Of a DNA stretch of 64,000 bases, positions 34,923 to 42,729 are shown one piece after another (the first letter of the stretch is position 1; each line of letters opens with the position of its first letter). Source of the DNA: Streptomyces ardesiacus (GTDB lineage Bacteria > Actinomycetota > Actinomycetes > Streptomycetales > Streptomycetaceae). Position numbers and translations under genes: made by a program. The notes under the pieces were generated by a model, which saw only the letters and a list, made by a program, of their open reading frames with translations, made no database searches and was not told where the DNA came from. The stretch is from contig NZ_BEWC01000001.1 of assembly GCF_003112575.1 (NCBI RefSeq), positions 1,054,001-1,118,000 on the forward strand, given 5' to 3'.

Positions 34923-35741
34923 ATGCAAGCCGACAAGCAGTTGTCCACGGAGATCGACGCCAACGTGCCAACGGCGGCACGTATGTACGACTTCTATCTG
35001 GGCGGCAAGGACAACTACGCGGCCGACCGGGAGGCCGTCGGCGAGCTGGACAAGGTCGTTCCCAGTACGCGCCGGCTGGCGCTGAACAACCGCCGCTTCC
35101 TCCAGCGGGTCGTCCGCGTCCTCGCCGAGGACTACGGCGTCCGCCAGTTCCTGGACCACGGCTCCGGTCTGCCCACCCAGGACAACGTGCACCAGGTCGC
35201 CCAGCGCGTGGCCCCCGAGTCCCGCGTCGTCTACGTCGACAACGACCCGATGGTGCTGGTCCACGGCCGGGCGCTGCTCGACCAGAACGACCAGACCGCC
35301 GTCATACACGCCGACATGCGTGCGACGGAGGAGATCTTCTCCCACCCGGAGACCCAGCGCCTGATCGACTTCTCACAGCCGGTCGCCGTGCTGTTCAACT
35401 CGGTGTTCCACTGCATCCCGGACAGCGACACGGACGGACCCAAGGCGGTCGTGCGCCGGGTGACCGAGCGGCTCGCGCCCGGCAGCTTCGCCGTGATGTG
35501 CCAGCTGGTCAGCGAGGACCCCGGGGTGCGCAAGTTCGTCACCGACTTCATGGACCAGGCGACCCAGGGCCACTGGGGCCGGGTGCGTGAGCCGAAGGAC
35601 GTCGAGGACCTGTTCGAGGGCATGGAGATCCTTGACCCGGGTCTCGTGGAGGTCTCCACCTGGCGCCCGGACACGGAGGTGGCCCCGCGTCAGCTCACCG
35701 ACGAGTGGATCGAGTTCGGCGGGCTGGGCCGCCTGCGCTGA
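34923..35741 (+). CDS. DUF574-type SAM-dependent methyltransferase
   Basis: A 272-residue protein of the Streptomyces SAV_6152-like methyltransferase family. Residues 1-40 carry VPTAARMYDFYLGGKDNYAAD, the family signature, and QFLDHGSGLPT gives the SAM-binding loop; YVDNDPMVL is the acidic motif II. The substrate is unknown; these genes are often found beside WhiJ/DUF397 clusters. GGGGGAA before ATG 34923 supports this start; an in-frame ATG at 34884 sits exactly at the predicted transcription start. A strong bidirectional hairpin ends the gene. Confidence 0.85.
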   Translation: MQADKQLSTEIDANVPTAARMYDFYLGGKDNYAADREAVGELDKVVPSTRRLALNNRRFLQRVVRVLAEDYGVRQFLDHGSGLPTQDNVHQVAQRVAPESRVVYVDNDPMVLVHGRALLDQNDQTAVIHADMRATEEIFSHPETQRLIDFSQPVAVLFNSVFHCIPDSDTDGPKAVVRRVTERLAPGSFAVMCQLVSEDPGVRKFVTDFMDQATQGHWGRVREPKDVEDLFEGMEILDPGLVEVSTWRPDTEVAPRQLTDEWIEFGGLGRLR

Positions 35742-35772
35742 GCCGCCCGGGCTCCGTACGGCCGACGGCAGT

Positions 35773-35819
35773 CAGGAAAGAGGGGGCCGCGCGCATCGCG
35801 TGCGGCCCCCTCTTTCCTG
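35773..35819. terminator. bidirectional 18-bp stem terminator
   Basis: A perfect 18-bp stem (35773-35790 and 35802-35819) with an 11-nt loop separates the convergent methyltransferase and WhiJ-like genes. Confidence 0.8.
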
Positions 35820-35829
35820 CGGCGGCTCG

Positions 35830-36753
35830 CTACCTGTCGGCGGCGTAACGCGTCGCCATCGTCTCGCGCAGCCGGTTCAGCGACTCGCGGGGAGTCAGCG
35901 CCTCGTCGGCCAGCCGGTCCAGCGCGACCCGGTACTCCTCGGTCTCGTCCCGGTCCTCGAGGAAGTTGGCGCTCCTGATGTGCTCCAGGTAGACCACGTC
36001 GGGCAGGTCGGCGCCGCCGAAACGCAGATAGGTGACCGGGATCGCGGGCGCCGACGCGTTCGTCACGTCCAGCGGCACGATCTGCAGCGTCACATGGGGC
36101 TTCTTCGCCATCTCGACGAGGTGCTCCAGCTGCTCCCGCATGATCTCGCGGCTGCCCAGCACCCGCAGCAGCACGGACTCGTCGATGATCGCCCACAGTT
36201 GCGGCGCGTCGGCGCGCTCCAGCAACTCCGTGCGGCGCTTGCGCAGTTCGACGCGGCGCCGGACCTCGCCCGGAGCGGCGTTCGGCAGGCCGCGCTGGAC
36301 GACGGCCTCGGTGTAGGCCCCGGTCTGGAGCAGACCGGGGACGTACTGGATCTCGAAGGTGCGGATGGTCGACGCGGCCTCCTGGAGACCGACCAGGCGG
36401 TCGAACCACTCGGGCATCAGGCGCTTGTCGTAGCGCTGCCACCAACCCGGTTCGCCCGCGCGCCGCAACAGCTTGAGCAGCACCGAAGCCTCGTAGGCAT
36501 CGGTGCCGTACCGGTCGAGGAGGGCGCGGACGTCGTTCTCCGCAGGGGGCTTGCGGCCCTTGCCCGACTCGATGCGCGAGAGCTTCGCGCCGCTGAACCC
36601 CACGTCGCGGGCGGCCTGGTCCTGGGAGAGGCCGGCGTCCTCGCGGAAGCCCGCCAGCTGCACGCCGACGAGCATCTTCAGCAGGGTCGGGGCGGGCTCG
36701 GCCCGGTCGAGATAGGGCTCGAGACGGGAGATGCGATGCGACGCGGCGGACAT
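35830..36753 (-). CDS. WhiJ/Scr1-like XRE-family regulator (DUF5753)
   Basis: A 307-residue regulator: an N-terminal Cro/CI HTH (about residues 30-85; QLAGFREDAGLSQDQAA then RDVGFSGAKLSRIESGK) and a DUF5753 effector domain with WWQRYDKRLMPEWFDRLVGL and ETFEIQYVPGLLQTGAYTEA-like text (here RTFEIQYVPGLLQTGAYTEA). Such proteins occur in dozens of copies in Streptomyces, with small DUF397 partners; WhiJ itself represses differentiation. GGGAG five bases before the ATG supports the start. It is downstream of the DUF397 gene and probably acts with it. Confidence 0.87.
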   Translation of the reverse strand: MSAASHRISRLEPYLDRAEPAPTLLKMLVGVQLAGFREDAGLSQDQAARDVGFSGAKLSRIESGKGRKPPAENDVRALLDRYGTDAYEASVLLKLLRRAGEPGWWQRYDKRLMPEWFDRLVGLQEAASTIRTFEIQYVPGLLQTGAYTEAVVQRGLPNAAPGEVRRRVELRKRRTELLERADAPQLWAIIDESVLLRVLGSREIMREQLEHLVEMAKKPHVTLQIVPLDVTNASAPAIPVTYLRFGGADLPDVVYLEHIRSANFLEDRDETEEYRVALDRLADEALTPRESLNRLRETMATRYAADR

Positions 36754-36926
36754 CCTGACTCCCAGCAGACCGGCAGACTTGAGGGAAAGACTATCTCATC
36801 CCGCCGGCGCCCGGTGCATCCGCCCGTAGAAATCGGGTAGTTGGGCTCCGTTTCGCCGTCGCCGCGGGCCGGGTGGGCGCGTCGCCCCGCCGTCACGTCC
36901 CGCTGTGGCCGACTCGCCGCCCGGCC

Positions 36927-37154
36927 CTACAGCAGGTGGTCGAACTCGCCGTCCTTCGCGCCGGCGAGGAAGGCGGCCACCTCCGCCGGCGTGTAGACGA
37001 GCGCGGGACCGTCCGGATAGCGGGAGTTGCGCATCGCGATGCCCCCGTCCACGAGGGCGACCTCGACGCAGTTGCCCTCGGCGTTGCTGTGCCGGCTCTT
37101 CTTCCAGCAGACGTCCAACAGACTGGCCTGCACTCCGTTGCGCACTGGTGGCAC
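36927..37154 (-). CDS. DUF397-family small protein (WhiJ partner)
   Basis: A 75-residue DUF397 protein. The signature WKKSRHSNAEGNCVEVA is followed by AMRNSRYPDGPALVYTPAEVAAF. DUF397 proteins modulate the DNA binding of their cognate XRE-family regulator, a relation akin to a toxin-antitoxin-like pair without proven toxicity. GTG 37154 is chosen because AGGAG lies six bases upstream; the frame is open to 37322, but the upstream part covers the palindromic operator. It precedes the regulator gene by 173 bp on the same strand. Confidence 0.87.
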   Translation of the reverse strand: MPPVRNGVQASLLDVCWKKSRHSNAEGNCVEVALVDGGIAMRNSRYPDGPALVYTPAEVAAFLAGAKDGEFDHLL

Positions 37155-37226
37155 CGCGGTCTCCTTGCTGTTCGGGGGAGCGGACCGGGCCGTACCGGTC
37201 CCCGAGCGCCCCCATCCGACTTTTTT

Positions 37227-37275
37227 CGCGCAATTTCTCGTGCAATTGCACGCGAGCGCTCTCAGCGTGGATAAT
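37227..37275. promoter_or_regulatory. divergent operator/promoter of the WhiJ-like cluster
   Basis: CGTGCAATTGCACG at 37239-37252 is a perfect 14-bp palindrome, preceded by the half-site CGCGCAATT at 37227-37235. A rightward promoter TTGCAC (37246-37251)-18 bp-GATAAT (37270-37275) overlaps the palindrome. The cognate regulator can thus cover both the DUF397/regulator promoter and the rightward ATPase promoter. Confidence 0.65.
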
Positions 37276-37334
37276 AGCCGTGGCGTCAACCCCCCGGTTG
37301 AGGCCCCGTCTTGACGTCGCATCAGGGAGATGCT

Positions 37335-37913
37335 GTGCCGTCACCTGCGCATCCAACGCTCCGGTCGCCCGGCGAACCCGTGTCGGAGGCAGGCGCGACG
37401 AGCCACCCGGGAGGCCTCCCGTACCCGTTGTGGGAAGCCGCCCGCCGGACCGACCTGCCGCTGCCCCCTCCGTACGCGGGGCGTCCCGTCCTCGGCGGTG
37501 GACCGGCCCCCGCCGTACTGCACGTCGCGTGCGACGGGGAGGGATTCGCCCGGGCCCGGGGCTTCACCCGGGACACACTGCGGGGGTGGTCGCTCGACCA
37601 CTGCGGCGACGACGCGGTCCTCGTGGTCACCGAACTCGTCTCCAACGCCGTGAAGCACGCGGTGCCGTCCGCCCCGGCCGGAGCGCCGGAGGTCAGGCTC
37701 GGGCTCGCCCTGGGCCGGGCCCGGCTGACGCTGACCGTCTCCGACCCCGGGGACAACGCGCCCGTGTTCCAGCCGTCCGACGGCTGCGCACTCCGGGAGC
37801 ACGGACGCGGCCTGGGCATCGTCGACGCCCTCGCGGAGGAGTGGGGCTGGGCCCCGCGTCCTCCGGCGGGCAAGACGGTCTGGGCCACGTTGTCGACCCG
37901 CACCCTGACCTGA
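37335..37913 (+). CDS. RsbW-like ATP-binding anti-sigma-type protein
   Basis: A 192-residue protein with a Pro/Gly-rich N-terminal segment and a HATPase_c fold. The N-box is DDAVLVVTELVSNAVKHAVP and the G-box is HGRGLGIVDALAEEWG. Such kinases phosphorylate anti-anti-sigma factors or bind sigma factors. GTG 37335 is preferred because GGGAG lies five bases upstream; a TTG at 37311 would extend it by eight codons. It is divergent from DUF397 across the shared operator, the classical WhiJ/AbaA-type arrangement. Confidence 0.87.
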   Translation: MPSPAHPTLRSPGEPVSEAGATSHPGGLPYPLWEAARRTDLPLPPPYAGRPVLGGGPAPAVLHVACDGEGFARARGFTRDTLRGWSLDHCGDDAVLVVTELVSNAVKHAVPSAPAGAPEVRLGLALGRARLTLTVSDPGDNAPVFQPSDGCALREHGRGLGIVDALAEEWGWAPRPPAGKTVWATLSTRTLT

Positions 37914-37942
37914 CACCGACTGCCGCGGAAGGGCCCCACACC

Positions 37943-38491
37943 ATGCGCAGCGCTCCGACACCCGAGCCGAGCATCCAGCGCACCGACCGTCACCAGCAGC
38001 CGTCCGGCCCGCCCCGTACCACCGCCCTGCTGGCGGGCCTGGACGGGGTGCCCTGGAGCGACATCCAGGACTCCACCGGTTCGGCCGCGGCCATCCCCCG
38101 GCTGCTGCGCAAGGTCGCCCGGGGAGACGCCGAGACCGCCCGCGCCGCCCTGGGCGACCTGCGCAGGCGCATCTGCCAGTACGGCTTCGTCGTCGAACAG
38201 GCGACGGCCGCGACCGTCCCCTTCCTGTGGGAGCTGGCGCAGCGGCCCCAGGTGAGCTGCCGGGCGCAGATCATCCAGCTGCTCAAGAACATCGCCGACG
38301 CCCGGCAGTGGGAGACCACCGCCACCGCCTACCCCAAGCTGCTCAACCACCGTGAGAACCCGGTGGCCTGGGAGCGCGCGGCACGCCAGGCCGTCCGCGC
38401 CCGGCGGGACGGACTGGAGCGACTGCTGGCCGAGGACGACACCGAGATCACGCGCGCCACCACCGAACTCGCCCGCACCCTCGGGGACTGA
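37943..38491 (+). CDS. HEAT-like hypothetical protein, 182 aa
   Basis: A 182-residue helical protein. I recognise no family with certainty. The middle and end have repeated alpha-helical pairs (AIPRLLRKVARGDAETARAAL, ATVPFLWELAQRPQVSCRAQ, RATTELARTLGD) with spacing similar to HEAT repeats. It lies 29 bp after the anti-sigma ATPase in the same direction and has GGAAGGG upstream, so it is probably co-transcribed. No catalytic motif is visible. Confidence 0.5.
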   Translation: MRSAPTPEPSIQRTDRHQQPSGPPRTTALLAGLDGVPWSDIQDSTGSAAAIPRLLRKVARGDAETARAALGDLRRRICQYGFVVEQATAATVPFLWELAQRPQVSCRAQIIQLLKNIADARQWETTATAYPKLLNHRENPVAWERAARQAVRARRDGLERLLAEDDTEITRATTELARTLGD

Positions 38492-38621
38492 GCCCGCACG
38501 CCGCCCGAAGACCGGGGAGACCGGGGCCCGCGCCCTCCACGGGGGAGAAGGCGCGGGTCCCCTTCCACGGTGCGGAACGGTGTGGCGCACTCCTGGCCGA
38601 CGGGGTAGGAAGGCGCGGGAA

Positions 38622-38634
38622 GCAAGCGCTTTCC
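38622..38634. promoter_or_regulatory. LacI-type operator-like site ahead of the ABC exporter
   Basis: GCAAGCGCTTTCC contains the 8-bp palindrome AAGCGCTT at 38624-38631, the central CG core of many LacI-family sites. It lies 39 bases before the ABC gene. No lacI gene is in the window. Confidence 0.35.
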
Positions 38635-38672
38635 CTGCTGTCCCCACCCGGTCACTCAGGAGGACCACGCCG

Positions 38673-40442
38673 ATGGCGTCGCCGTTGGAGAAACCGCTCG
38701 ACCACCGTTACCGGGGCGAGCACCCGATACGCACCCTCGTCTACCTGTTCCGCGCCGACCGCCGCCGGCTGGCCGCCGCGGTCGTCGTCTTCACCGTCAA
38801 GCACAGCCCCGTCTGGCTGCTGCCCCTGGTCACCGCCGCCATCATCGACACCGTCGTCCAGCACGGGCCGATCGAGGACCTGTGGACCAGCACCGGGATC
38901 ATCATGTTCATCCTGGTCGTCAACTACCCGCTGCACCTGCTGTACGTCCGCCTCCTGTACGGCAGCGTGCGCCGCATGGGAACCGCCCTGCGCTCCGCGC
39001 TGTGCACGCGCATGCAGCAACTCTCCATCGGCTACCACTCGCGGGTCAGCGCGGGCGTCCTGCAGGCCAAGGTCGTCCGGGACGTGGAGACGGTGGAACA
39101 GATGGTGCAGCAGACCGCCGAAACCGGCCTCGGCGCCTTCACCGTGCTCACCGGGGGCCTCGTCATCATCGCCGTGCGCACCCCCGAGTTCCTGCCCGTC
39201 TTCCTCGTCGTCGTCCCCGCCGCGTCCCTCCTCGTGGCCCGGCTCCGCGCCCGGCTGCGCACCCACAACGAGCACTTCCGCCACGAGGTCGAGACCCTGT
39301 CCTCCCGGGTGACCGAGATGACCCGCCTCATCCCGGTCACCCGGGCCCACGGCCTGGAGGGCAAGGCCCTGCGCCGCATGGACGGCACCCTGGACCGGCT
39401 GCTCACCTCCGGCATGCGCCTGGACCTCGTCAACGGCCGCTTCGGTTCGCTGTCCTGGGTGGTCCTCAACGTGGTCGGGGTGCTGGTGCTCGCGGGAGCC
39501 GCGCTCATCTCCTACTACGGCGTGTGGGGCGTCACCGCCGGCGACGTCGTCATGCTCAGCGCCTTCCTGACCACCCTCACCAACTCCACGACGACGCTGG
39601 CGGGCCTCGCCCCGGTCATCACCAAGGGCCTGGAGTCCGTCCGTTCGGTCGGCGAGGTGCTCCAGGCCCCCGAGCTGGAGGACAACGCGGGCAAGGCGGA
39701 GGTGACCTCGCTGCGCGGAGCCGTCACCTTCGAGGGCGTCGGGCACCTCTACGAGAGCGACGGGCGGCCCGCGGTCAGCGACTTCACCCTCCGCGTCGAA
39801 CCCGGTGAGACCATCGCCCTGGTGGGCGCGTCCGGCGCCGGCAAATCCACCGTGCTCAACCTGGTGATCGGCTTCCTGCGGCCGACCTCGGGCCGGCTGC
39901 TGCTCGACGGCACCGACATGAACACCCTCGACCTGCGCACCTACCGGCGGTTCGTCTCGGTGGTGCCCCAGGAGTCGATCCTGTTCGACGGCACGATCCG
40001 GGAGAACGTCGCCTACGGCATGGACGACGCCGACGAGGAGACGGTGCGCCGCGCCCTGCGCGACGCCAACGCCCTGGAGTTCGTCGACCGGCTCCCGCGC
40101 GGGCTGGACACCCTGGTCGGGGAGCACGGGGCCAGGCTGTCCGGCGGCCAGCGCCAGCGCCTCGCCATCGCCCGCGCCCTGATCCGCGACCCCCGGGTGC
40201 TGATCCTGGACGAGGCCACCTCGGCGCTGGACACGCGCTCGGAGGCGCTGGTCCAGCAGGCGCTGGCCCGGCTGCTGCGCGGCCGCACCACGTTCGTCGT
40301 CGCGCACCGGCTCTCCACCGTGCGGGGCGCCGACCGGATCGTGGTGATGGGTGAGGGCCGGATCCTGGAGACGGGCACCCACGAGGAACTCCTGGCCGGG
40401 GGAGGGGCGTACACGGCACTCCACAGCGGTCAGGTCGCCTGA
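38673..40442 (+). CDS. ABC transporter, fused permease/ATPase (MDR type)
   Basis: A 589-residue half-transporter: about six membrane helices in residues 35-320, then an ATPase domain with Walker A GASGAGKST, Q-loop VPQESILFD, signature LSGGQRQRL and Walker B LILDEATSALD, switch HR in VAHRLST. Such half-transporters dimerise to export drugs, lipids or peptides. It is monocistronic by spacing. AGGAGG lies before the ATG. A LacI-like site is just upstream; the substrate is unknown. Confidence 0.9.
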   Translation: MASPLEKPLDHRYRGEHPIRTLVYLFRADRRRLAAAVVVFTVKHSPVWLLPLVTAAIIDTVVQHGPIEDLWTSTGIIMFILVVNYPLHLLYVRLLYGSVRRMGTALRSALCTRMQQLSIGYHSRVSAGVLQAKVVRDVETVEQMVQQTAETGLGAFTVLTGGLVIIAVRTPEFLPVFLVVVPAASLLVARLRARLRTHNEHFRHEVETLSSRVTEMTRLIPVTRAHGLEGKALRRMDGTLDRLLTSGMRLDLVNGRFGSLSWVVLNVVGVLVLAGAALISYYGVWGVTAGDVVMLSAFLTTLTNSTTTLAGLAPVITKGLESVRSVGEVLQAPELEDNAGKAEVTSLRGAVTFEGVGHLYESDGRPAVSDFTLRVEPGETIALVGASGAGKSTVLNLVIGFLRPTSGRLLLDGTDMNTLDLRTYRRFVSVVPQESILFDGTIRENVAYGMDDADEETVRRALRDANALEFVDRLPRGLDTLVGEHGARLSGGQRQRLAIARALIRDPRVLILDEATSALDTRSEALVQQALARLLRGRTTFVVAHRLSTVRGADRIVVMGEGRILETGTHEELLAGGGAYTALHSGQVA

Positions 40443-40613
40443 CCGCGCCGGTGACGGTCGGTCCGTCCGTTTTCCACCGGCTCGTCGCCCGCTCGCGGTG
40501 GCGTTCGGACAGGAAAGGACAGGATCTGGTCAATTGCGAAGGCGGACGGGCGTGATGTGACTGTTCCGGCGGGGTTCGGGCATACGCAGCGAAAACCGAG
40601 AGAGGGGCGCTTC

Positions 40614-40874
40614 GTGCTCGAACCGGACCCGAAGGTCGTCAGGAAGCTGCTGACGCGGTACGCGTCGCTGCGGATCGCTCAGGCGGAGAGGGAAAGGCCG
40701 GAGACGGCGCGGGAGCTGGCGGACGTCAGTTACACCCTGTGCGTGATGATGGCGACGACCGCCGTCCACGACGCGGTGGCGAAGGCGGACGCGCTGCTGC
40801 TCGCCAAGGGGCGTGCGCAGGAAGCCGGTTCGCCGGCCCCGGACGGGGAGAGCGGCCTGTCGCTGGCCGTGTGA
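40614..40874 (+). CDS. DUF5133-family protein, 86 aa
   Basis: An 86-residue soluble helical protein of the actinomycete DUF5133 type. It begins MLEPDPKVVRKLLTRYASLR, then RELADVSYTLCVMMATTAV with a central helix containing one cysteine. GAGAGG eight bases before GTG 40614 supports this start; an upstream in-frame GTG at 40557 would add 19 residues without the family pattern. Function unknown. Two hairpins follow the gene. Confidence 0.72.
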   Translation: MLEPDPKVVRKLLTRYASLRIAQAERERPETARELADVSYTLCVMMATTAVHDAVAKADALLLAKGRAQEAGSPAPDGESGLSLAV

Positions 40875-40902
40875 CACCGCCGCCCCGGGCGGCCCGCACC
40901 GT

Positions 40903-40934
40903 GGACCGGACCGGCTCGGCAGCCGGTCCGGTCC
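40903..40934 (+). terminator. 14-bp stem terminator, first of two
   Basis: A perfect 14-bp stem (40903-40916 and 40921-40934) with a CGGC tetraloop, 28 bases after the DUF5133 stop. Confidence 0.7.
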
Positions 40935-40966
40935 TGTCGTTCACGGCACGTGCTGCGGGGACGGCC

Positions 40967-40998
40967 CGGTGCCGGGACCGTCGCCGGTCCCGGCACCG
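40967..40998 (+). terminator. 14-bp stem terminator, second of two
   Basis: A second perfect 14-bp stem (40967-40980 and 40985-40998) with a TCGC tetraloop, 32 bases after the first. The two stems have different sequences but the same geometry. Confidence 0.65.
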
Positions 40999-41111
40999 CC
41001 CGCAGGACCGTTCACATCCTGGTGGAATGCACACCCCGGCGTGAACGGAGGCCTAGACTGCTCAGTCGCGCCTCCGTACGGGGGCGGACGACACGAAAGG
41101 CACGTTGACGG

Positions 41112-41321
41112 GTGTTCCAGGATTCCCCCATCTACGACCGACTCGTCGCCGAACGCGGTGACGTCCCCGAGCAGGTGCGGCGGGACGCCGAGCGTGTGAG
41201 CAGGGAACTGGAGGTGGTCATGCGTCCGTTGCGCACCCCCGGGCACCTGCCCGGTGCCGAACGCCAGCCGTCCCCCGGCGCCGGCTGGCAGCGCACCGCC
41301 CTGCTGCCCGGCCCGCGCTGA
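41112..41321 (+). CDS. small hypothetical protein, 69 aa
   Basis: A 69-residue basic/hydrophilic protein starting MFQDSPIYDRLVAERGDVPE, then a helical QVRRDAERVSRELEVVM segment and a proline-rich tail. The N-terminal pattern occurs in other Streptomyces small proteins as far as I recall, but no function is known. GTG 41112 is used; the nearest AAAGG is rather far (about 14 bases), so the start is uncertain. It converges on the graspetide ligase gene. Confidence 0.5.
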   Translation: MFQDSPIYDRLVAERGDVPEQVRRDAERVSRELEVVMRPLRTPGHLPGAERQPSPGAGWQRTALLPGPR

Positions 41322-41393
41322 CGGCGGCACCGCGAGGCAACGGCCGCGCCGAGAGGCCGGCGCAGGGAACCGGGGCGGCGGGCACACCCGGTC

Positions 41394-42383
41394 TCACCCG
41401 GCCGCCGCCGTGCCCGGACCGCCACCCGCCTCCGCGGGATCCGCAGCGCCGGGCCGGGCCAGCCACGCGGCGATGGTGCGGGCGATCGGCTGGCCCGTGT
41501 CCACCTCCACGAAGCCGAACTGCCCGGACTGGTTGCACTCGAGGAACCACCAGGTGCCGTCGCCGTCCTCGGCGAAGTCGAGGGCCCCGTAGGCGAGTCC
41601 GGCCTCCCGCAGGTAGGCCCGCACCCCCTCGGCCACGCGCGGGGGCACCTCGGCCGGCCGCCACGGTTCGCCCGACTTCGTGAAACGCACGTCCACCTCG
41701 TCGGGATCCAGGTGCGCGAGCGTCGTCTTGCGCGCCGCCAGCAGCACGTCGCCGACGGCCGTCAGCCGGATGTCGGCACGCTTGGCGACCCGGCGTTGCA
41801 GCAGCGTCGGACCGTGGGCGACGGCGGAGAAGTCGGCCTCGGGCGGAACCCTGCTGGTCGGCACCGCCAGGGGCGGATCCTGCGGATGCGCGCCCGACAC
41901 CGGCTTGACCACCAGGTCCGGATAGCGCTCGGCGAACTCGCGGGCCGCCCGGGGAAACGTCGTGATCAGCGTCGCCGGCACCGGAAGCCCGCACTGCTGG
42001 GCGAGACGCAGTTGCCAGGGCTTGTACCGGGCCCGGTGCGCGGCGTCGGGCTGGTTCATCCAGCGTGCCCCCGAGCCGCGGAGCATGCCGTACAGCGCCT
42101 GGCCGGCCTCCTCGGTCAGCCACGCGGACGGCTCGGCGGCCCGGGTGGCCGCGCCGCCCGGCCTGCGCACCCAGACCGACCGCAGCCCGCCGATGCTCAC
42201 CAGACGTCCCCCCGAGGACAGATGGCCCCGGAAGGAGCCGTGCACGAACTCGCCGGACAGGGCGACGGAGTCGGTGAGGTCGGCGGGGTCCAGGCGGACC
42301 ACCGGCACTCCCGACGCGTTCAGGTGCACCACCACCATGTCCGCGGTGACGTCCTCTTCACTGGTCAGGATCAGCACGGTCAT
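41394..42383 (-). CDS. tgmB: graspetide ATP-grasp ligase (TgmB/MvdD-like)
   Basis: A 329-residue ATP-grasp enzyme of the ribosomal peptide maturase group. Substrate recognition and ATP-grasp blocks appear in order: RLVSIGGLRSVWVRRPGG (N-terminal), HRARYKPWQLRLAQQCGLPVPA, DLVVKPVSG, DIRLTAVGD, and the metal-binding LDFAEDGDGTWWFLECNQSGQF. Family members (MdnC, PsnB, TgmB) form ester or amide links between Asp/Glu side chains and Thr/Ser/Lys in the precursor, using ATP. It starts 16 bp after the precursor gene stop, same strand. No methyltransferase (TgmC) or transporter is adjacent. Cytoplasmic. Confidence 0.88.
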   Translation of the reverse strand: MTVLILTSEEDVTADMVVVHLNASGVPVVRLDPADLTDSVALSGEFVHGSFRGHLSSGGRLVSIGGLRSVWVRRPGGAATRAAEPSAWLTEEAGQALYGMLRGSGARWMNQPDAAHRARYKPWQLRLAQQCGLPVPATLITTFPRAAREFAERYPDLVVKPVSGAHPQDPPLAVPTSRVPPEADFSAVAHGPTLLQRRVAKRADIRLTAVGDVLLAARKTTLAHLDPDEVDVRFTKSGEPWRPAEVPPRVAEGVRAYLREAGLAYGALDFAEDGDGTWWFLECNQSGQFGFVEVDTGQPIARTIAAWLARPGAADPAEAGGGPGTAAAG

Positions 42384-42399
42384 TCTCGACGGCCCGTGT

Positions 42400-42591
42400 T
42401 CAGTCGTCGAAGTGGGTCTTCGACCCCGCGGTGGAGGTCGTGGTCCCCAGCTCTCTCAGCAACGCGTGGTCGCAGGCGGCGACCCGTCCGTCGAGGAGCA
42501 CGTTCAACTGCAGCCCGGAATCGTAGACGTACGGAGTGGTGGCTTCCAACTCCACTGCGGGCCGTGCGTAGTTGAGCGCGAACGGTTGCAT
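42400..42591 (-). CDS. tgmA: ATP-grasp-modified RiPP precursor (graspetide)
   Basis: A 63-residue precursor. The leader begins MQPFALNYARP, a pattern seen in ATP-grasp-targeted precursors, with TPYVYDSGLQLNVLLDGRVA in the middle. The C-terminal core is TTTSTAGSKTHFDD: five Thr/Ser plus a Lys as likely nucleophiles and two terminal Asp as likely acids. Side-chain ester or amide macrocycles between these are expected but unverified. GGGAGAG lies four to five bases before the ATG. It is translated just ahead of the ligase gene. It is too short for many gene finders and could be missed. Confidence 0.87.
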   Translation of the reverse strand: MQPFALNYARPAVELEATTPYVYDSGLQLNVLLDGRVAACDHALLRELGTTTSTAGSKTHFDD

Positions 42592-42680
42592 CGTCTCTCC
42601 CTAGTCGGTGCTGCGCCGATCAGACGACGGGCCCCTGTGCGCCCCCGCCTGGTCCGCCGACTTCCTTCGGCTTCCAGAGA

Positions 42681-42729
42681 CTTATACGAATCGAACGGGT
42701 GATTGGTTTCCTTACGCTGCGTAATCACC
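42681..42729 (-). promoter_or_regulatory. precursor promoter region with nested palindromes
   Basis: TATAAG (complement of 42681-42686) is a -10 candidate for the precursor gene; the -35 is unclear. Upstream, TTACGCTGCGTAA (42712-42724) is a perfect 13-bp palindrome with a single central base. It sits inside a wider dyad, GGTGATT at 42698-42704 and AATCACC at 42723-42729. The dyad covers the stop codon of the upstream DUF1232 gene and could be a terminator or operator. Confidence 0.45.

Noticed and set aside
36754..37154. Possible toxin-antitoxin module (WhiJ-like regulator plus DUF397)
   Set aside because: Family comparison suggests a regulator and modulator, and no toxic domain is visible; calling it a toxin-antitoxin pair would be unsupported.
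38624..38631. AAGCGCTT as proof of a LacI regulon
   Set aside because: An 8-bp palindrome is common by chance; it is kept only as a weak operator-like site, with no regulator assigned.
41322..41393. GC-rich inverted repeat between the small gene and the graspetide ligase
   Set aside because: Several alternative pairings are possible and none is clearly favoured, so no terminator is called.
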